64,000 nucleotides of DNA from JAEINY01 sp942490535 (GTDB taxonomy: Bacteria; Bacteroidota; Bacteroidia; Bacteroidales; Marinilabiliaceae): positions 682,001-746,000 of the forward strand of contig CALNXQ010000002.1 in assembly GCA_942490535.1 (NCBI GenBank). The letters are read 5' to 3'. Below, piece by piece: positions 1 through 7,758 of this stretch. The first letter of the stretch is position 1; the number at the start of each line of letters is the position of its first letter. The position numbers were made by a program, and so were the translations under genes. The notes under the pieces were generated by a model, which was not told where the DNA came from, made no database searches, and worked only from the letters and a program-made list of their open reading frames with translations.

Positions 1-385
1 CACGCAATGCCAATAGAATATGCTTCTCACGTTGATCAGCTAAATCGAAATCCGGAAAGAAACGCTGTATGTCCTTTTGATGATACGCTAGAAACTTGGT
101 GAGAAAGCCATCGTTTTCATGAACCGCAGCTACATCCAAAGTTTCTTTCTTAAAAAGCAGAAACCGTAGGTAGTAGATATTAAAAAAAACGATTATTAAA
201 TTCATGATTCCAACTGGCAGCGCATCAATATAGAAGCCATAAAATGAAAAAATGGCTGAACCAAACAAGTTAAAAATGCGCAATTTCACCAAAGATGAGA
301 GGCTCAATGAAACCAGAACGATCACTGAAGCCAGGTAACCTATCCATTCTATTAAGGGGATTTCGAGCCAGGAAATGTTTGTCAT
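1..385 (-). CDS. Integral membrane protein, C-terminal part beyond left edge
   Basis: An open frame reads from an ATG at 385 leftward to the window edge, giving 128 codons without a stop. The start MTNISWLEIPLIEWIGYLAS is followed by three hydrophobic stretches (about residues 12-30, 38-55 and 58-75) separated by short loops, then a charged soluble segment with KKETLDVAAVHENDG and FFPDFDLADQREK. The layout of three membrane helices followed by a soluble tail recalls YgjV-like inner-membrane proteins, but that is only a resemblance. I cannot name a function. It is divergent from nothing nearby; the next gene on this strand ends at 515, after a terminator. Confidence 0.6.
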   Translation of the reverse strand, partial: MTNISWLEIPLIEWIGYLASVIVLVSLSLSSLVKLRIFNLFGSAIFSFYGFYIDALPVGIMNLIIVFFNIYYLRFLLFKKETLDVAAVHENDGFLTKFLAYHQKDIQRFFPDFDLADQREKHILLALR

Positions 386-463
386 AATCAGGATTTATTT
401 CGAAAAAAGTTTGGCAAAATAGTAAAAAATATCATCCCTCTTATTTTTATAGCTTTTATTCAT

Positions 464-494
464 AAAAAAACCTTGAGCCGAAGCCCAAGGTTTT
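464..494 (-). terminator. Rho-independent terminator of the M56 gene
   Basis: Inverted repeat AACCTTGAGC / GCCCAAGGTT with a CGAA loop. On the minus strand it is followed by a run of seven T. It lies 21 bases past the stop of the M56 gene at 515. Confidence 0.75.
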
Positions 495-514
495 AAAATC
501 CATACTATCATATA

Positions 515-2473
515 CTATTGATGTTCTTTTTTTAGATCCAGTAAAATGACTCCGTTTTTACCTTTTTCGCCATATTTATCAGTCGCATTTTTCTCTTTCA
601 ACACCGTAACCTCCTCAATATCTACACTTCTTATCTTCTCCAATTCAGCATGCGACAACTCTTTTCCATCAACAATATACAAGGGTTGATTCTTACTTCC
701 TTGGCCTTTGATTTTGATGATAGAACCTGGGGAAGATGTATCCTGCCGCTTAATCCTAATTACTTCAGCACCTGGTTCATTTTCATCGCTTTCTGCTTTT
801 GAGGAAACAATAACAACCCCACTTTCAGCCTCGTCACCATATGCCACAACGGCTTCTTTCCCTTTTAGAACTTCAATGGATTCAATTTCCTCCGGGTTAA
901 TACCTGAGATTTCTGCCATCTTCTTTCCATCTACAACGAATAAAGGTGAATTTTCACCTCCATTACCCTTAATCCGAATACGGCTGCCCTCCTGACTCTT
1001 CTCTTTCGTGCTTATTTCAATCGCTCCAACGGAAGCCCGGTCGCCATATTTCTCAGTGGCATCCGTACCCTTTAACACATTCATGGATTGGATGCGCTTT
1101 GTATCTAACAACTCAACCACCTTCTCCGATACCTCTTCCTCATCAATAAAATAAAGAGCTTTATCCTTTTGGGGGCTATCTTGAAGCATGAAAACAAATT
1201 TTAATTCCAACGTTTTCCCCCTCCAATTAACATTAGTTATCGTTGGTAAAGAGCGCAAAACCCGATCCATTTCACCTTCGAGCATTTCCCGAGCGGCCTT
1301 CTTCTCTGATTCAGAATAATGTTTACCATCAGTGTTCTTATTATAACTGACAACAACCACCTCATCCATCTTCACCACATTATTCCCGCTAGCGTTTCCT
1401 CTTACTGGTTTTCCCGGCTGCCCATCTTTATTCACACTGATATGTGCAATCACTTCCCCTTGCAGACCTACTTTTTGAGCGTCATGCGGGTATTTGATAT
1501 TTCGAGCCAAAAATTCCCGAAGTTCCTGACTATCCTTAATACTTGTGGGCGTATCCTTTTTTTGTTGACCATCCACTGATTTATCCGGATCGGTAAAAGC
1601 CAAGAGCATCATCCCAAATAAGGGAACAATCAATACTACTTTTATCCAACCGATGAAACGATTTGTATTTGCTTTATTCATCATGACAATGCGTTTTTTC
1701 GTGAGTTTTCGATTAAAATTATTAACCAGTCGCATGGATTGTTTTCCTGGCATAAGATGAATTAAGGAGTATTGATAGGTCTTGGCTTGTGCGCTTTGCC
1801 TGATCATAGCGTTGTCAACACAATATTCATGGTTTTGAGCAATTAATTTGCGTAACCACCAGGCAAAAGGATTCCACCAATGAAAAATCAATATCCATTC
1901 AACCAGAGAGCGATCCACGGAGTGCCACTGATCACAATGTGTTTTCTCATGCTCGAGCACGAGCTGTTTGTCGGACTTTTCCTCCAGATACTCCGGAATA
2001 AAAATCGTTCGAAAAAATGAAAAAGGACTAATCTGTTGATTCGATACCTTAATGACATGCAAACCTTTATAGTTTAACTTCTCTCCTTGCCGCCTTAATC
2101 GAAACAAAAAACCATAGCCCCAAAAGAGTCTTAACATTAACACCAAACTAACAATCGCATAGAGGATAACAGCTATCATTTGCCAGGACATCCCACTTTC
2201 CGAATGCATCGTGGTCACATTGTTTTGAGTCACCAAATCAGTTAAAAGAAGTCCTGAATTATTCCCTTCAGCCACTGGTCGCAATAAACGTTCTTTCACC
2301 CACACAGGCATGGCCATCAACGGCACCATCCATGGTATTAAAAGGCTGCTTAGCAACCACACCCGGTTGCGGCGAAAGGAACGGTCTCTGGACAGTACCA
2401 GAAAATAAACCAGGACAGAGATGGCCAATAAAGCACCTCCCTTAATCTGAAACTCAAAAAATGTATGGATCAT
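515..2473 (-). CDS. M56 (BlaR1-type) membrane metallopeptidase with TonB-like and plug-like C-terminal repeats
   Basis: 652 residues. The N-terminal half is a BlaR1/MecR1-like M56 peptidase: hydrophobic helices at about 12-28, 37-56 and 97-122, then the zinc motif HEKTH at 175-179 and the downstream FHWWNPFAWWLRK segment. After another helix (about 275-296) there is a TonB C-terminal-like stretch (YPHDAQKVGLQGEV, about 330-360). Three repeats follow that look like the plug signature of TonB-dependent receptors: each has a VDG- or IDE-type strand, then VLKG or VLKE, then KYGD, AYGD or KYGE, then a G-V/A-I/V strand (about 440-500, 515-565, 600-645). By family knowledge, M56 proteins sense an extracytoplasmic signal and cleave a BlaI repressor. 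The blaI gene is 2 bases upstream in the same operon. The plug-like repeats are the odd part and their role is unknown. Confidence 0.85.
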   Translation of the reverse strand: MIHTFFEFQIKGGALLAISVLVYFLVLSRDRSFRRNRVWLLSSLLIPWMVPLMAMPVWVKERLLRPVAEGNNSGLLLTDLVTQNNVTTMHSESGMSWQMIAVILYAIVSLVLMLRLFWGYGFLFRLRRQGEKLNYKGLHVIKVSNQQISPFSFFRTIFIPEYLEEKSDKQLVLEHEKTHCDQWHSVDRSLVEWILIFHWWNPFAWWLRKLIAQNHEYCVDNAMIRQSAQAKTYQYSLIHLMPGKQSMRLVNNFNRKLTKKRIVMMNKANTNRFIGWIKVVLIVPLFGMMLLAFTDPDKSVDGQQKKDTPTSIKDSQELREFLARNIKYPHDAQKVGLQGEVIAHISVNKDGQPGKPVRGNASGNNVVKMDEVVVVSYNKNTDGKHYSESEKKAAREMLEGEMDRVLRSLPTITNVNWRGKTLELKFVFMLQDSPQKDKALYFIDEEEVSEKVVELLDTKRIQSMNVLKGTDATEKYGDRASVGAIEISTKEKSQEGSRIRIKGNGGENSPLFVVDGKKMAEISGINPEEIESIEVLKGKEAVVAYGDEAESGVVIVSSKAESDENEPGAEVIRIKRQDTSSPGSIIKIKGQGSKNQPLYIVDGKELSHAELEKIRSVDIEEVTVLKEKNATDKYGEKGKNGVILLDLKKEHQ

Positions 2474-2475
2474 GT

Positions 2476-2850
2476 CTACTGATTTTCATTTTTCTTCTCA
2501 ATTAAATCAATCAGTTCTTTCAAGTCTTCTACGTTTAGCTTTTCTTCATTGACGAAGAAGGACACTACATTCTTATAGGAGGATTCAAAATAATCGGACA
2601 CCACATTTTTTATAAACAGCTTCCGATATTCCTCTTTGGTAACAGCTGGAAAATATTCATGTGAATTACCATACGACGCATGATTCACATAACCTTTCTC
2701 CTCTAAGCCACGAATAATGGTGCTGAAAGTATTATAATGCGGTTTGGGATCGGGGTGTTGCTTTAATAAATCCTTTACAAATCCTTTTCCGGCATCCCAT
2801 AATATTTTCATCACATCTTCTTCGCGTTTTGTCAGTCGTTTTGTAATCAT
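2476..2850 (-). CDS. BlaI/MecI-family transcriptional repressor
   Basis: The start MITKRLTKREEDVMKILWDAG is the classic BlaI/MecI winged-helix N-terminus; an upstream in-frame ATG at 2889 would add 13 residues unlike the family, so 2850 is preferred (124 residues). The helix-turn-helix region (HYNTFSTIIRGLEEKGYV) is followed by a C-terminal dimerisation helix rich in E and K. Family members bind dyad operators and are inactivated by proteolysis through a partner M56 peptidase, which is encoded directly downstream with a 2-base gap. Autoregulation is expected; a strong palindrome lies upstream at 2919-2956. Confidence 0.9.
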   Translation of the reverse strand: MITKRLTKREEDVMKILWDAGKGFVKDLLKQHPDPKPHYNTFSTIIRGLEEKGYVNHASYGNSHEYFPAVTKEEYRKLFIKNVVSDYFESSYKNVVSFFVNEEKLNVEDLKELIDLIEKKNENQ

Positions 2851-2918
2851 TGTTTTGCCTTTTTTGTATACCATGAAAAATGTTGACAAAACAAATATAA
2901 CTACTTAATTCGTTTTAT

Positions 2919-2956
2919 CAACTATTTTTTTCGTTAGCAAACGAAAAAAATAGTTG
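2919..2956. promoter_or_regulatory. Perfect 17-bp inverted repeat between aldolase and blaI
   Basis: CAACTATTTTTTTCGTT and its exact reverse complement are separated by the 4 bases AGCA. It lies 34 bases past the stop of the aldolase gene and about 70 bases before the preferred blaI start. It could be the aldolase terminator (internal T tract in the stem) or a BlaI operator; the sequence alone does not decide. Confidence 0.55.
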
Positions 2957-2990
2957 TACATATAACCATAGCTTATTAAAAGCTGTTAAA

Positions 2991-3656
2991 TCACATAAAA
3001 TGAAGCGCCAACTCCTCCAATTGCGAATCCGTCAGTTCCTTCTTTTGAGCTAAAAGATGTGTCATAATGGTCATTTTGGCTGCATTTTCTAATACTTCAA
3101 TCCGATCAAATGCTTGTAAGAGATTTTCGCCAACAGCCAGGACGCCGTGATTTTTCATAATCACTACATTGCTTCTCTTGGTAGCTGAAGCAACTTCAAA
3201 TGCCAATCTCTCAGATCCTGGCAATCCGTATTCCGCATAGGCAGGTTCTCCCAAAATAGCATACGCTTCGGCTAACAGATGCGTATTAATTGGAGCAGAT
3301 AAAGCTGCAAACGTACTGCCATAAAACGAATGTGCATGCACAATGGCCTTCACGTCAGTGCGCAACTGATATATAGCCTGGTGCATTCCCGTTTCCATAC
3401 TTATTTTTAAGGTGGGCGTTAAGTTTACGCCAGACGGTGATAGTAACGCAATCCCTTCCCCTTTTATTCGTCCTTTGTCGGCTGCAGAAGGTGTAATCAA
3501 CAAATGACCATCGGAACAGATCATGCTGATATTTCCTCCCAGTGAAGTCGTCAATCCTTTTTTATAGAGGCGTCGCATCCATTTGGCGACATGCTTACGT
3601 TGGCTTAAATAATTCGCTTCCATGAGACCGTTATTTTCATCATTTCGTGTATTCAA
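2991..3656 (-). CDS. Class II aldolase/adducin-family protein (fuculose-phosphate aldolase-like)
   Basis: 221 residues, the usual size for L-fuculose- or L-ribulose-phosphate-type class II enzymes. Seen: the phosphate-binding region LTTSLGGNISM followed by LLITPSAADKGRI, the HAH zinc-ligand segment IVHAHSFYGSTFAAL, and a third zinc-ligand region VIMKNHGVLAVGENLLQAF. Family members cleave sugar phosphates to dihydroxyacetone phosphate and an aldehyde, or act as epimerases or decarboxylases; the substrate cannot be set from sequence. It is transcribed toward blaI/M56, but the 17-bp palindrome between them suggests separate transcription. The N-terminal 15 residues (MNTRNDENNGLMEAN) are poorly conserved in type, so a start at the second ATG (residue 12) is possible. 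Confidence 0.85.
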   Translation of the reverse strand: MNTRNDENNGLMEANYLSQRKHVAKWMRRLYKKGLTTSLGGNISMICSDGHLLITPSAADKGRIKGEGIALLSPSGVNLTPTLKISMETGMHQAIYQLRTDVKAIVHAHSFYGSTFAALSAPINTHLLAEAYAILGEPAYAEYGLPGSERLAFEVASATKRSNVVIMKNHGVLAVGENLLQAFDRIEVLENAAKMTIMTHLLAQKKELTDSQLEELALHFM

Positions 3657-3743
3657 ATTTAACGCTTATATAAAACATCCAATAATTAATAAATAATCAA
3701 TCACTTTGTAATTTCATTATACCAAGAAAAAGAGTAAAAACTC

Positions 3744-3751
3744 TATTTTTG
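3744..3751 (+). promoter_or_regulatory. -7 element (TATTTTTG) of the amidase gene
   Basis: TATTTTTG fits the Bacteroidota TAnnTTTG -7 consensus. It ends 6 bases before the preferred ATG at 3758, so the transcript would be nearly leaderless. No convincing -33 TTTG is seen at the usual spacing. Confidence 0.5.
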
Positions 3752-3757
3752 CAGGTA

Positions 3758-4759
3758 ATGGAAAATCGATCACTAAAAATACTTTTAATTATATACATTG
3801 GGCTGGCCATCATTACAAGTCCTACCTGGGGTCAATCTGCCGCTCCTATAAATAGTTCCAAACCACTAAAAGGGGAAGGTTTATATAGTTTTTTTAAACG
3901 GCACCATCTAACTACTTCTGATCACCAAGCCCTCTTTCTGGAGATCAACAAAGGAAAGTTTGGCAAAAACAATGCCCTCTTAGCCCATCACGCTTATCTA
4001 TTGCCACTCACTACCATTGAATTGCATGAACCGCTCTTTGGAAAAGACCGGGAGAACTACCCGTTGGAGTCTGACAGCATGAAGGATGCTGTATTTTACC
4101 TGGTCAATGGGCATGGTGGCCCTGATCCCGGCGCCATTGGAACCTATGGTAGTTATGAATTGCATGAGGATGAATATGCCTATGACATCACCTTACGTCT
4201 GGCCAAAAAATTACGCGAAAACGGTGCCAAAGTCCACATCATCATACAAGATGAAGATGATGGCATTCGCGATGAACAAATCCTGGCCTACGATAATCAT
4301 GAGACCTGCATGGGGGCAACCATCCCCCTGGATCAGTTGCAGCGTTTAAAGCAACGTACCGAAAAAGTTAATGAACTTTATCAAACAGATACTGAGGCTT
4401 ACCGCCGTTGCCTGATTCTGCATTTAGACAGTCGCAGTACCAGCAAACAAATTGACGTCTTTTTCTACCATCATCAGAAAAGCAAGAGTGGGGCGCACCT
4501 GGCCAAAGTTCTGCGTCAGACTTTTGAAAACAAATACAACAATCATCAGCCCACTCGTGGCTTCTCCGGAACCGTCAGCGACCGGAACCTTTACATCCTC
4601 AGAAATACAACACCGGTATCCGTATTTATTGAACTGGGTAACATTCAGAATTTCCGTGACCAACAACGTTTTGTCATTGCCGATAATCGACAAGCAGTGG
4701 CAAACTGGTTATACGAAGGCATAAAAAAGGATTTCACGCAAAAACACAAGAATAAATAA
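3758..4759 (+). CDS. N-acetylmuramoyl-L-alanine amidase (Amidase_3) with LysM-like N-terminus
   Basis: 333 residues from ATG 3758; the longer frame from 3749 begins with TTG and overlaps the promoter. A signal peptide (LLIIYIGLAIITSPTWGQSA) implies export. Residues about 40-90 (GLYSFFKRHHLTTSD, LLPLT) resemble a LysM peptidoglycan-binding fold. The catalytic domain follows: VNGHGGPDPGA matches the zinc-binding H-G-DPG motif, ELHEDEYAYDITLRLAKKL gives the second glutamate, and VFIELGNIQN matches the C-terminal catalytic Glu motif. The usual S-x-H ligand region reads LILHLDSRS, a variant. By family, it cleaves the MurNAc-L-Ala bond in the periplasm. The next gene, a nucleotidyltransferase, has its own promoter motif. 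Confidence 0.85.
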   Translation: MENRSLKILLIIYIGLAIITSPTWGQSAAPINSSKPLKGEGLYSFFKRHHLTTSDHQALFLEINKGKFGKNNALLAHHAYLLPLTTIELHEPLFGKDRENYPLESDSMKDAVFYLVNGHGGPDPGAIGTYGSYELHEDEYAYDITLRLAKKLRENGAKVHIIIQDEDDGIRDEQILAYDNHETCMGATIPLDQLQRLKQRTEKVNELYQTDTEAYRRCLILHLDSRSTSKQIDVFFYHHQKSKSGAHLAKVLRQTFENKYNNHQPTRGFSGTVSDRNLYILRNTTPVSVFIELGNIQNFRDQQRFVIADNRQAVANWLYEGIKKDFTQKHKNK

Positions 4760-4760
4760 C

Positions 4761-4768
4761 TATTTTTG
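4761..4768 (+). promoter_or_regulatory. -7 element (TATTTTTG) of the nucleotidyltransferase gene
   Basis: TATTTTTG directly after the amidase stop and 51 bases before the next ATG; it matches TAnnTTTG. No clear -33 TTTG. Confidence 0.45.
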
Positions 4769-4819
4769 CCTTTCGTTTTATTTCAATTTAATTGAGCGTA
4801 ATCAGAAAAATATAGACAG

Positions 4820-5719
4820 ATGAAACCTACACTTCTTATTTTAGCTGCCGGCATGGGCAGTCGCTACGGCGGTTTAAAACAAATGGATGAATTAGGTCCC
4901 GGTGGTGAATCGATCATTGACTATTCCGTGTACGATGCCATTCAGTCGGGCTTTGAAAAAGTGGTATTTGTGATCCGCGAATCCTTTGCCGAAGCTTTTA
5001 AAGAGCGATTTGAACCCAAGTTAGCCGGAAAAATTAAAACCGAGTATGTTTTTCAGGAATTGACTGATCTGCCGAAAGGCTTCTCCTTACCGGAGGGACG
5101 TGAAAAACCCTGGGGAACTGGTCATGCCATCTTAATGGCAAAAAACGTGATTAACGAACCCTTTGCCATTGTGAATGCAGATGATTTTTATGGTCGGGGT
5201 GCTTATCAGCAAGTTTTTGATTTTGTGGCTGAAAGCAGCAATGATCATGAATATGCCATGGTTGGATATGCCTTGAACAATACCTTATCGGAACATGGAA
5301 CGGTATCCAGAGGTGTGTGCGAAACAGATGCTGACAGCAATTTGGTAAACATCGTGGAGCGCACAAAAATTGGCTACGAGGGTGATAAAGTTTTCTTCTA
5401 CGAAGGAGATGATAAAACAGAATTGACCGGAAATGAACCCGTCTCCATGAATTTTTGGGCTTTTAAACCAAATTATTTCCAATACCTGGAAGAGAGCTTT
5501 GTGGAATTCCTGAACGAAAAAGGCACCGAAATGAAATCTGAATTTTATTTTAACGCTGTGGTAGACAACCTGATTCAAAAAGGAATGGCATCCACTAAAG
5601 TTATTAAAACGGATGCCAAATGGTTTGGCGTCACCTATAAAGAAGACAAGCCATTGGTGCAGGAAAAACTGAATACGTTAATTAAAGATGGTATCTACCC
5701 TGCAAAATTGTGGGAGTAG
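4820..5719 (+). CDS. Sugar-phosphate nucleotidyltransferase family protein
   Basis: 299 residues with the N-terminal nucleotide-binding signature LLILAAGMGSRYGGLKQM, a variant of the G-x-G-T-R...K pattern of GlmU/RmlA-like enzymes, then GPGGESIIDYSVYDA. NADDFYG (about residue 117) provides the metal-binding Asp of the catalytic core. These enzymes join a nucleoside triphosphate to a sugar-1-phosphate, releasing pyrophosphate; the sugar and nucleotide are not evident here. It is a cytoplasmic protein without signal peptide. It follows the amidase on the same strand with a separate promoter motif and ends at a terminator (5757-5789). A role in cell-envelope sugar supply is an inference. Confidence 0.8.
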   Translation: MKPTLLILAAGMGSRYGGLKQMDELGPGGESIIDYSVYDAIQSGFEKVVFVIRESFAEAFKERFEPKLAGKIKTEYVFQELTDLPKGFSLPEGREKPWGTGHAILMAKNVINEPFAIVNADDFYGRGAYQQVFDFVAESSNDHEYAMVGYALNNTLSEHGTVSRGVCETDADSNLVNIVERTKIGYEGDKVFFYEGDDKTELTGNEPVSMNFWAFKPNYFQYLEESFVEFLNEKGTEMKSEFYFNAVVDNLIQKGMASTKVIKTDAKWFGVTYKEDKPLVQEKLNTLIKDGIYPAKLWE

Positions 5720-5756
5720 CACCTATCCGCTGATACTATTAGTTCTCAATACTATT

Positions 5757-5789
5757 TCAAAATCCCGGAGTTTTATTTCGGGATTTTTT
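5757..5789 (+). terminator. Rho-independent terminator after the nucleotidyltransferase gene
   Basis: AAAATCCCG / CGGGATTTT inverted repeat with an A/T-rich loop followed by a T run, 38 bases after the stop at 5719. Confidence 0.85.
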
Positions 5790-6179
5790 GTTCCTCTCTC
5801 TCCAATATTGTATTCAAAAAATAAAATTCCACAAAGCTGCACGCAGAAACCCACAATGGCAACAAAGAAGATATCCCATGCTTGGGGGAATAAATAGTAT
5901 CATAATCCTCTGGGACAATCTTACGCCTTTGGCATCACAACGCTCCGTGTGACTTTTACCTGCCAAATAATAACAATCACCAAGACTGTATCGCCACGCT
6001 CAACCAAAGTCCACTCTATTATTGTAGAATATTATTAGCATAATACTTTGCTTTTAAAGAAAACGAATAATATCTTTAAGGAAACCTTTTTTATCTATTT
6101 AAACCCAATCGAGAAGGCTCCCCTTTGATTCTGTCCCATTTATTCTCAAGCCGCAGCCTTCTTTCAAAAAAAAACAAAC
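5790..6179. other. Intergenic stretch without recognisable gene
   Basis: About 390 bases between the terminator and tldD. Short frames here lack start context and family resemblance. A T-rich stretch at 6020-6095 may hold the tldD promoter, but no full -33/-7 pair was found. Confidence 0.4.
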
Positions 6180-7727
6180 ATGAAAGCATGTATTAATCGA
6201 CGTGACTTTTTAAAATCAGGTGCCGTCACAGCTGCCGGAGTAGCTATCCTACCGCAATTCCTAGCGCAGTGCACCTCTGGCCCGGGGCCACGCACCGGTG
6301 GCCATTTATCGCTCAACGACTACTTCAACCACTTTGGAGTGACTCAGGAAATGATTCAACAGGTCATTGCCCAGGGCCTTTCAAAAGGAGGTGACTATTG
6401 TGATGTCTACTTCCAGCATGTCATTGGCAATTACATTGGACTGGAGGACAACGCAGTTAACCGCGCCTACTCGGATGTGAGCTTTGGTGTAGGTATCCGT
6501 GTATTAAAAGGTGATCAAACCGGCTATTCCTTCAGTGAAGAAATCTCGCTCGATGCCATGAAATCAGCTGCTCGCACTGCTGCCAACATTGCTACCAGCA
6601 GCGCCAAAGTGGCACCGGTGGCTTTTCAATCTCCCAAACTTCCCAATTATTACACCATTAAAACACCATGGGAAGCCGTATCCATCAATGAAAAAATTCC
6701 ATATTTACAGCAAATCAACGAAAAAGTATTTGCACAGGATAACCGGATCATCAAATCCAATGTGTCCTTTTCCGATGAAACTTCCTATGTGCTATTTGCC
6801 AACTCCGAAGGCACCATAACCTATGATTATCTGCCCATGGGTCAAATTGGAGTCAGCTGTACCGCCGAGCAAAACGGACAAAAGGAACAAAATGGCTTCA
6901 ATTTGTCAGGGCGAAATGGTATTGAATTTTTCTCACCTGAAGCCGTTGATCGTTTGGCTAATGAAGCAGTGAAACGGACAGTTGATCTTTTTGATGCCGT
7001 AAAACCCAAGGCCGGTGAATTACCTGTGGTGTTGGCTGCCGGTAGTTCCGGTATTCTATTGCACGAAGCCATCGGCCATGGCATGGAAGCCGACTTTAAC
7101 CGCAAAGGCACCTCCATCTTTAGCGATAAAATTGGCAAGAAAGTAGCCAATGACTTTGTTACCATTGTGGACGATGGAACCAATGCCAATATCCGTGGCT
7201 CCATTAATGTGGATGACGAAGGTAATGCATCGGAATGTACCTATCTGGTGGAGAACGGAACCATGAACTCCTATCTTCATGACCGCATCAGTTCCAAACA
7301 TTATGGCGTGAAACCGACTGGCAATGGCCGTCGTGAATCGTTCCGTCACATCCCCTTACCACGTATGCGCAATACCTACATGTTGCCCGGACCTCATAAA
7401 AAAGATGAAATCATCGAGACCGTTAAATACGGTATCTACGCCGACACATTCACCAATGGTCAAGTAATGATTGGTGCCGGCGACTTTACGTTCTATGTTA
7501 AATCGGGTTACCTCATTGAAGATGGCAAACTGACCCGTCCCATTAAAGACATCAACATCATTGGAAATGGACCTCAGGTATTGAAGGACATTGAAATGGT
7601 GGCGGATGACCTGAAGATGTCCGAAGGAGGCTGGACCTGTGGTAAAAACGGACAAGGCGTTCCCGTATCACAAGGTCTGCCAACTGTGAAAGTATCAAAA
7701 ATTACAGTTGGTGGCGTCAATTCCTAA
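6180..7727 (+). CDS. tldD: TldD-family metalloprotease subunit with Tat-type signal
   Basis: 515 residues. The protease motif HEAIGH is at residues 295-300 and the C-terminus carries the family motif CGKNGQGVPVSQGLP followed by VGGV, both as in TldD. By family knowledge TldD pairs with TldE to form a heterodimeric zinc protease that degrades unfolded peptides (microcin B17 maturation and CcdA turnover in E. coli, in the cytoplasm). The unusual part is the N-terminus: INRRDFLKSGAVTAAG is a twin-arginine signal, followed by a hydrophobic stretch and LAQC, a weak lipobox. Thus this copy may be exported. The partner gene follows after 31 bases. Length is slightly above E. coli TldD because of the signal region. 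Confidence 0.9.
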   Translation: MKACINRRDFLKSGAVTAAGVAILPQFLAQCTSGPGPRTGGHLSLNDYFNHFGVTQEMIQQVIAQGLSKGGDYCDVYFQHVIGNYIGLEDNAVNRAYSDVSFGVGIRVLKGDQTGYSFSEEISLDAMKSAARTAANIATSSAKVAPVAFQSPKLPNYYTIKTPWEAVSINEKIPYLQQINEKVFAQDNRIIKSNVSFSDETSYVLFANSEGTITYDYLPMGQIGVSCTAEQNGQKEQNGFNLSGRNGIEFFSPEAVDRLANEAVKRTVDLFDAVKPKAGELPVVLAAGSSGILLHEAIGHGMEADFNRKGTSIFSDKIGKKVANDFVTIVDDGTNANIRGSINVDDEGNASECTYLVENGTMNSYLHDRISSKHYGVKPTGNGRRESFRHIPLPRMRNTYMLPGPHKKDEIIETVKYGIYADTFTNGQVMIGAGDFTFYVKSGYLIEDGKLTRPIKDINIIGNGPQVLKDIEMVADDLKMSEGGWTCGKNGQGVPVSQGLPTVKVSKITVGGVNS

Positions 7728-7758
7728 TCCTTGTATAACCCGAAAAAAAAAAATTAAA

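Noticed and set aside
708..995. Plus-strand open frame of 95 codons inside the M56 gene
   Set aside because: It is antisense to a well-supported coding sequence, with no family resemblance or start context.
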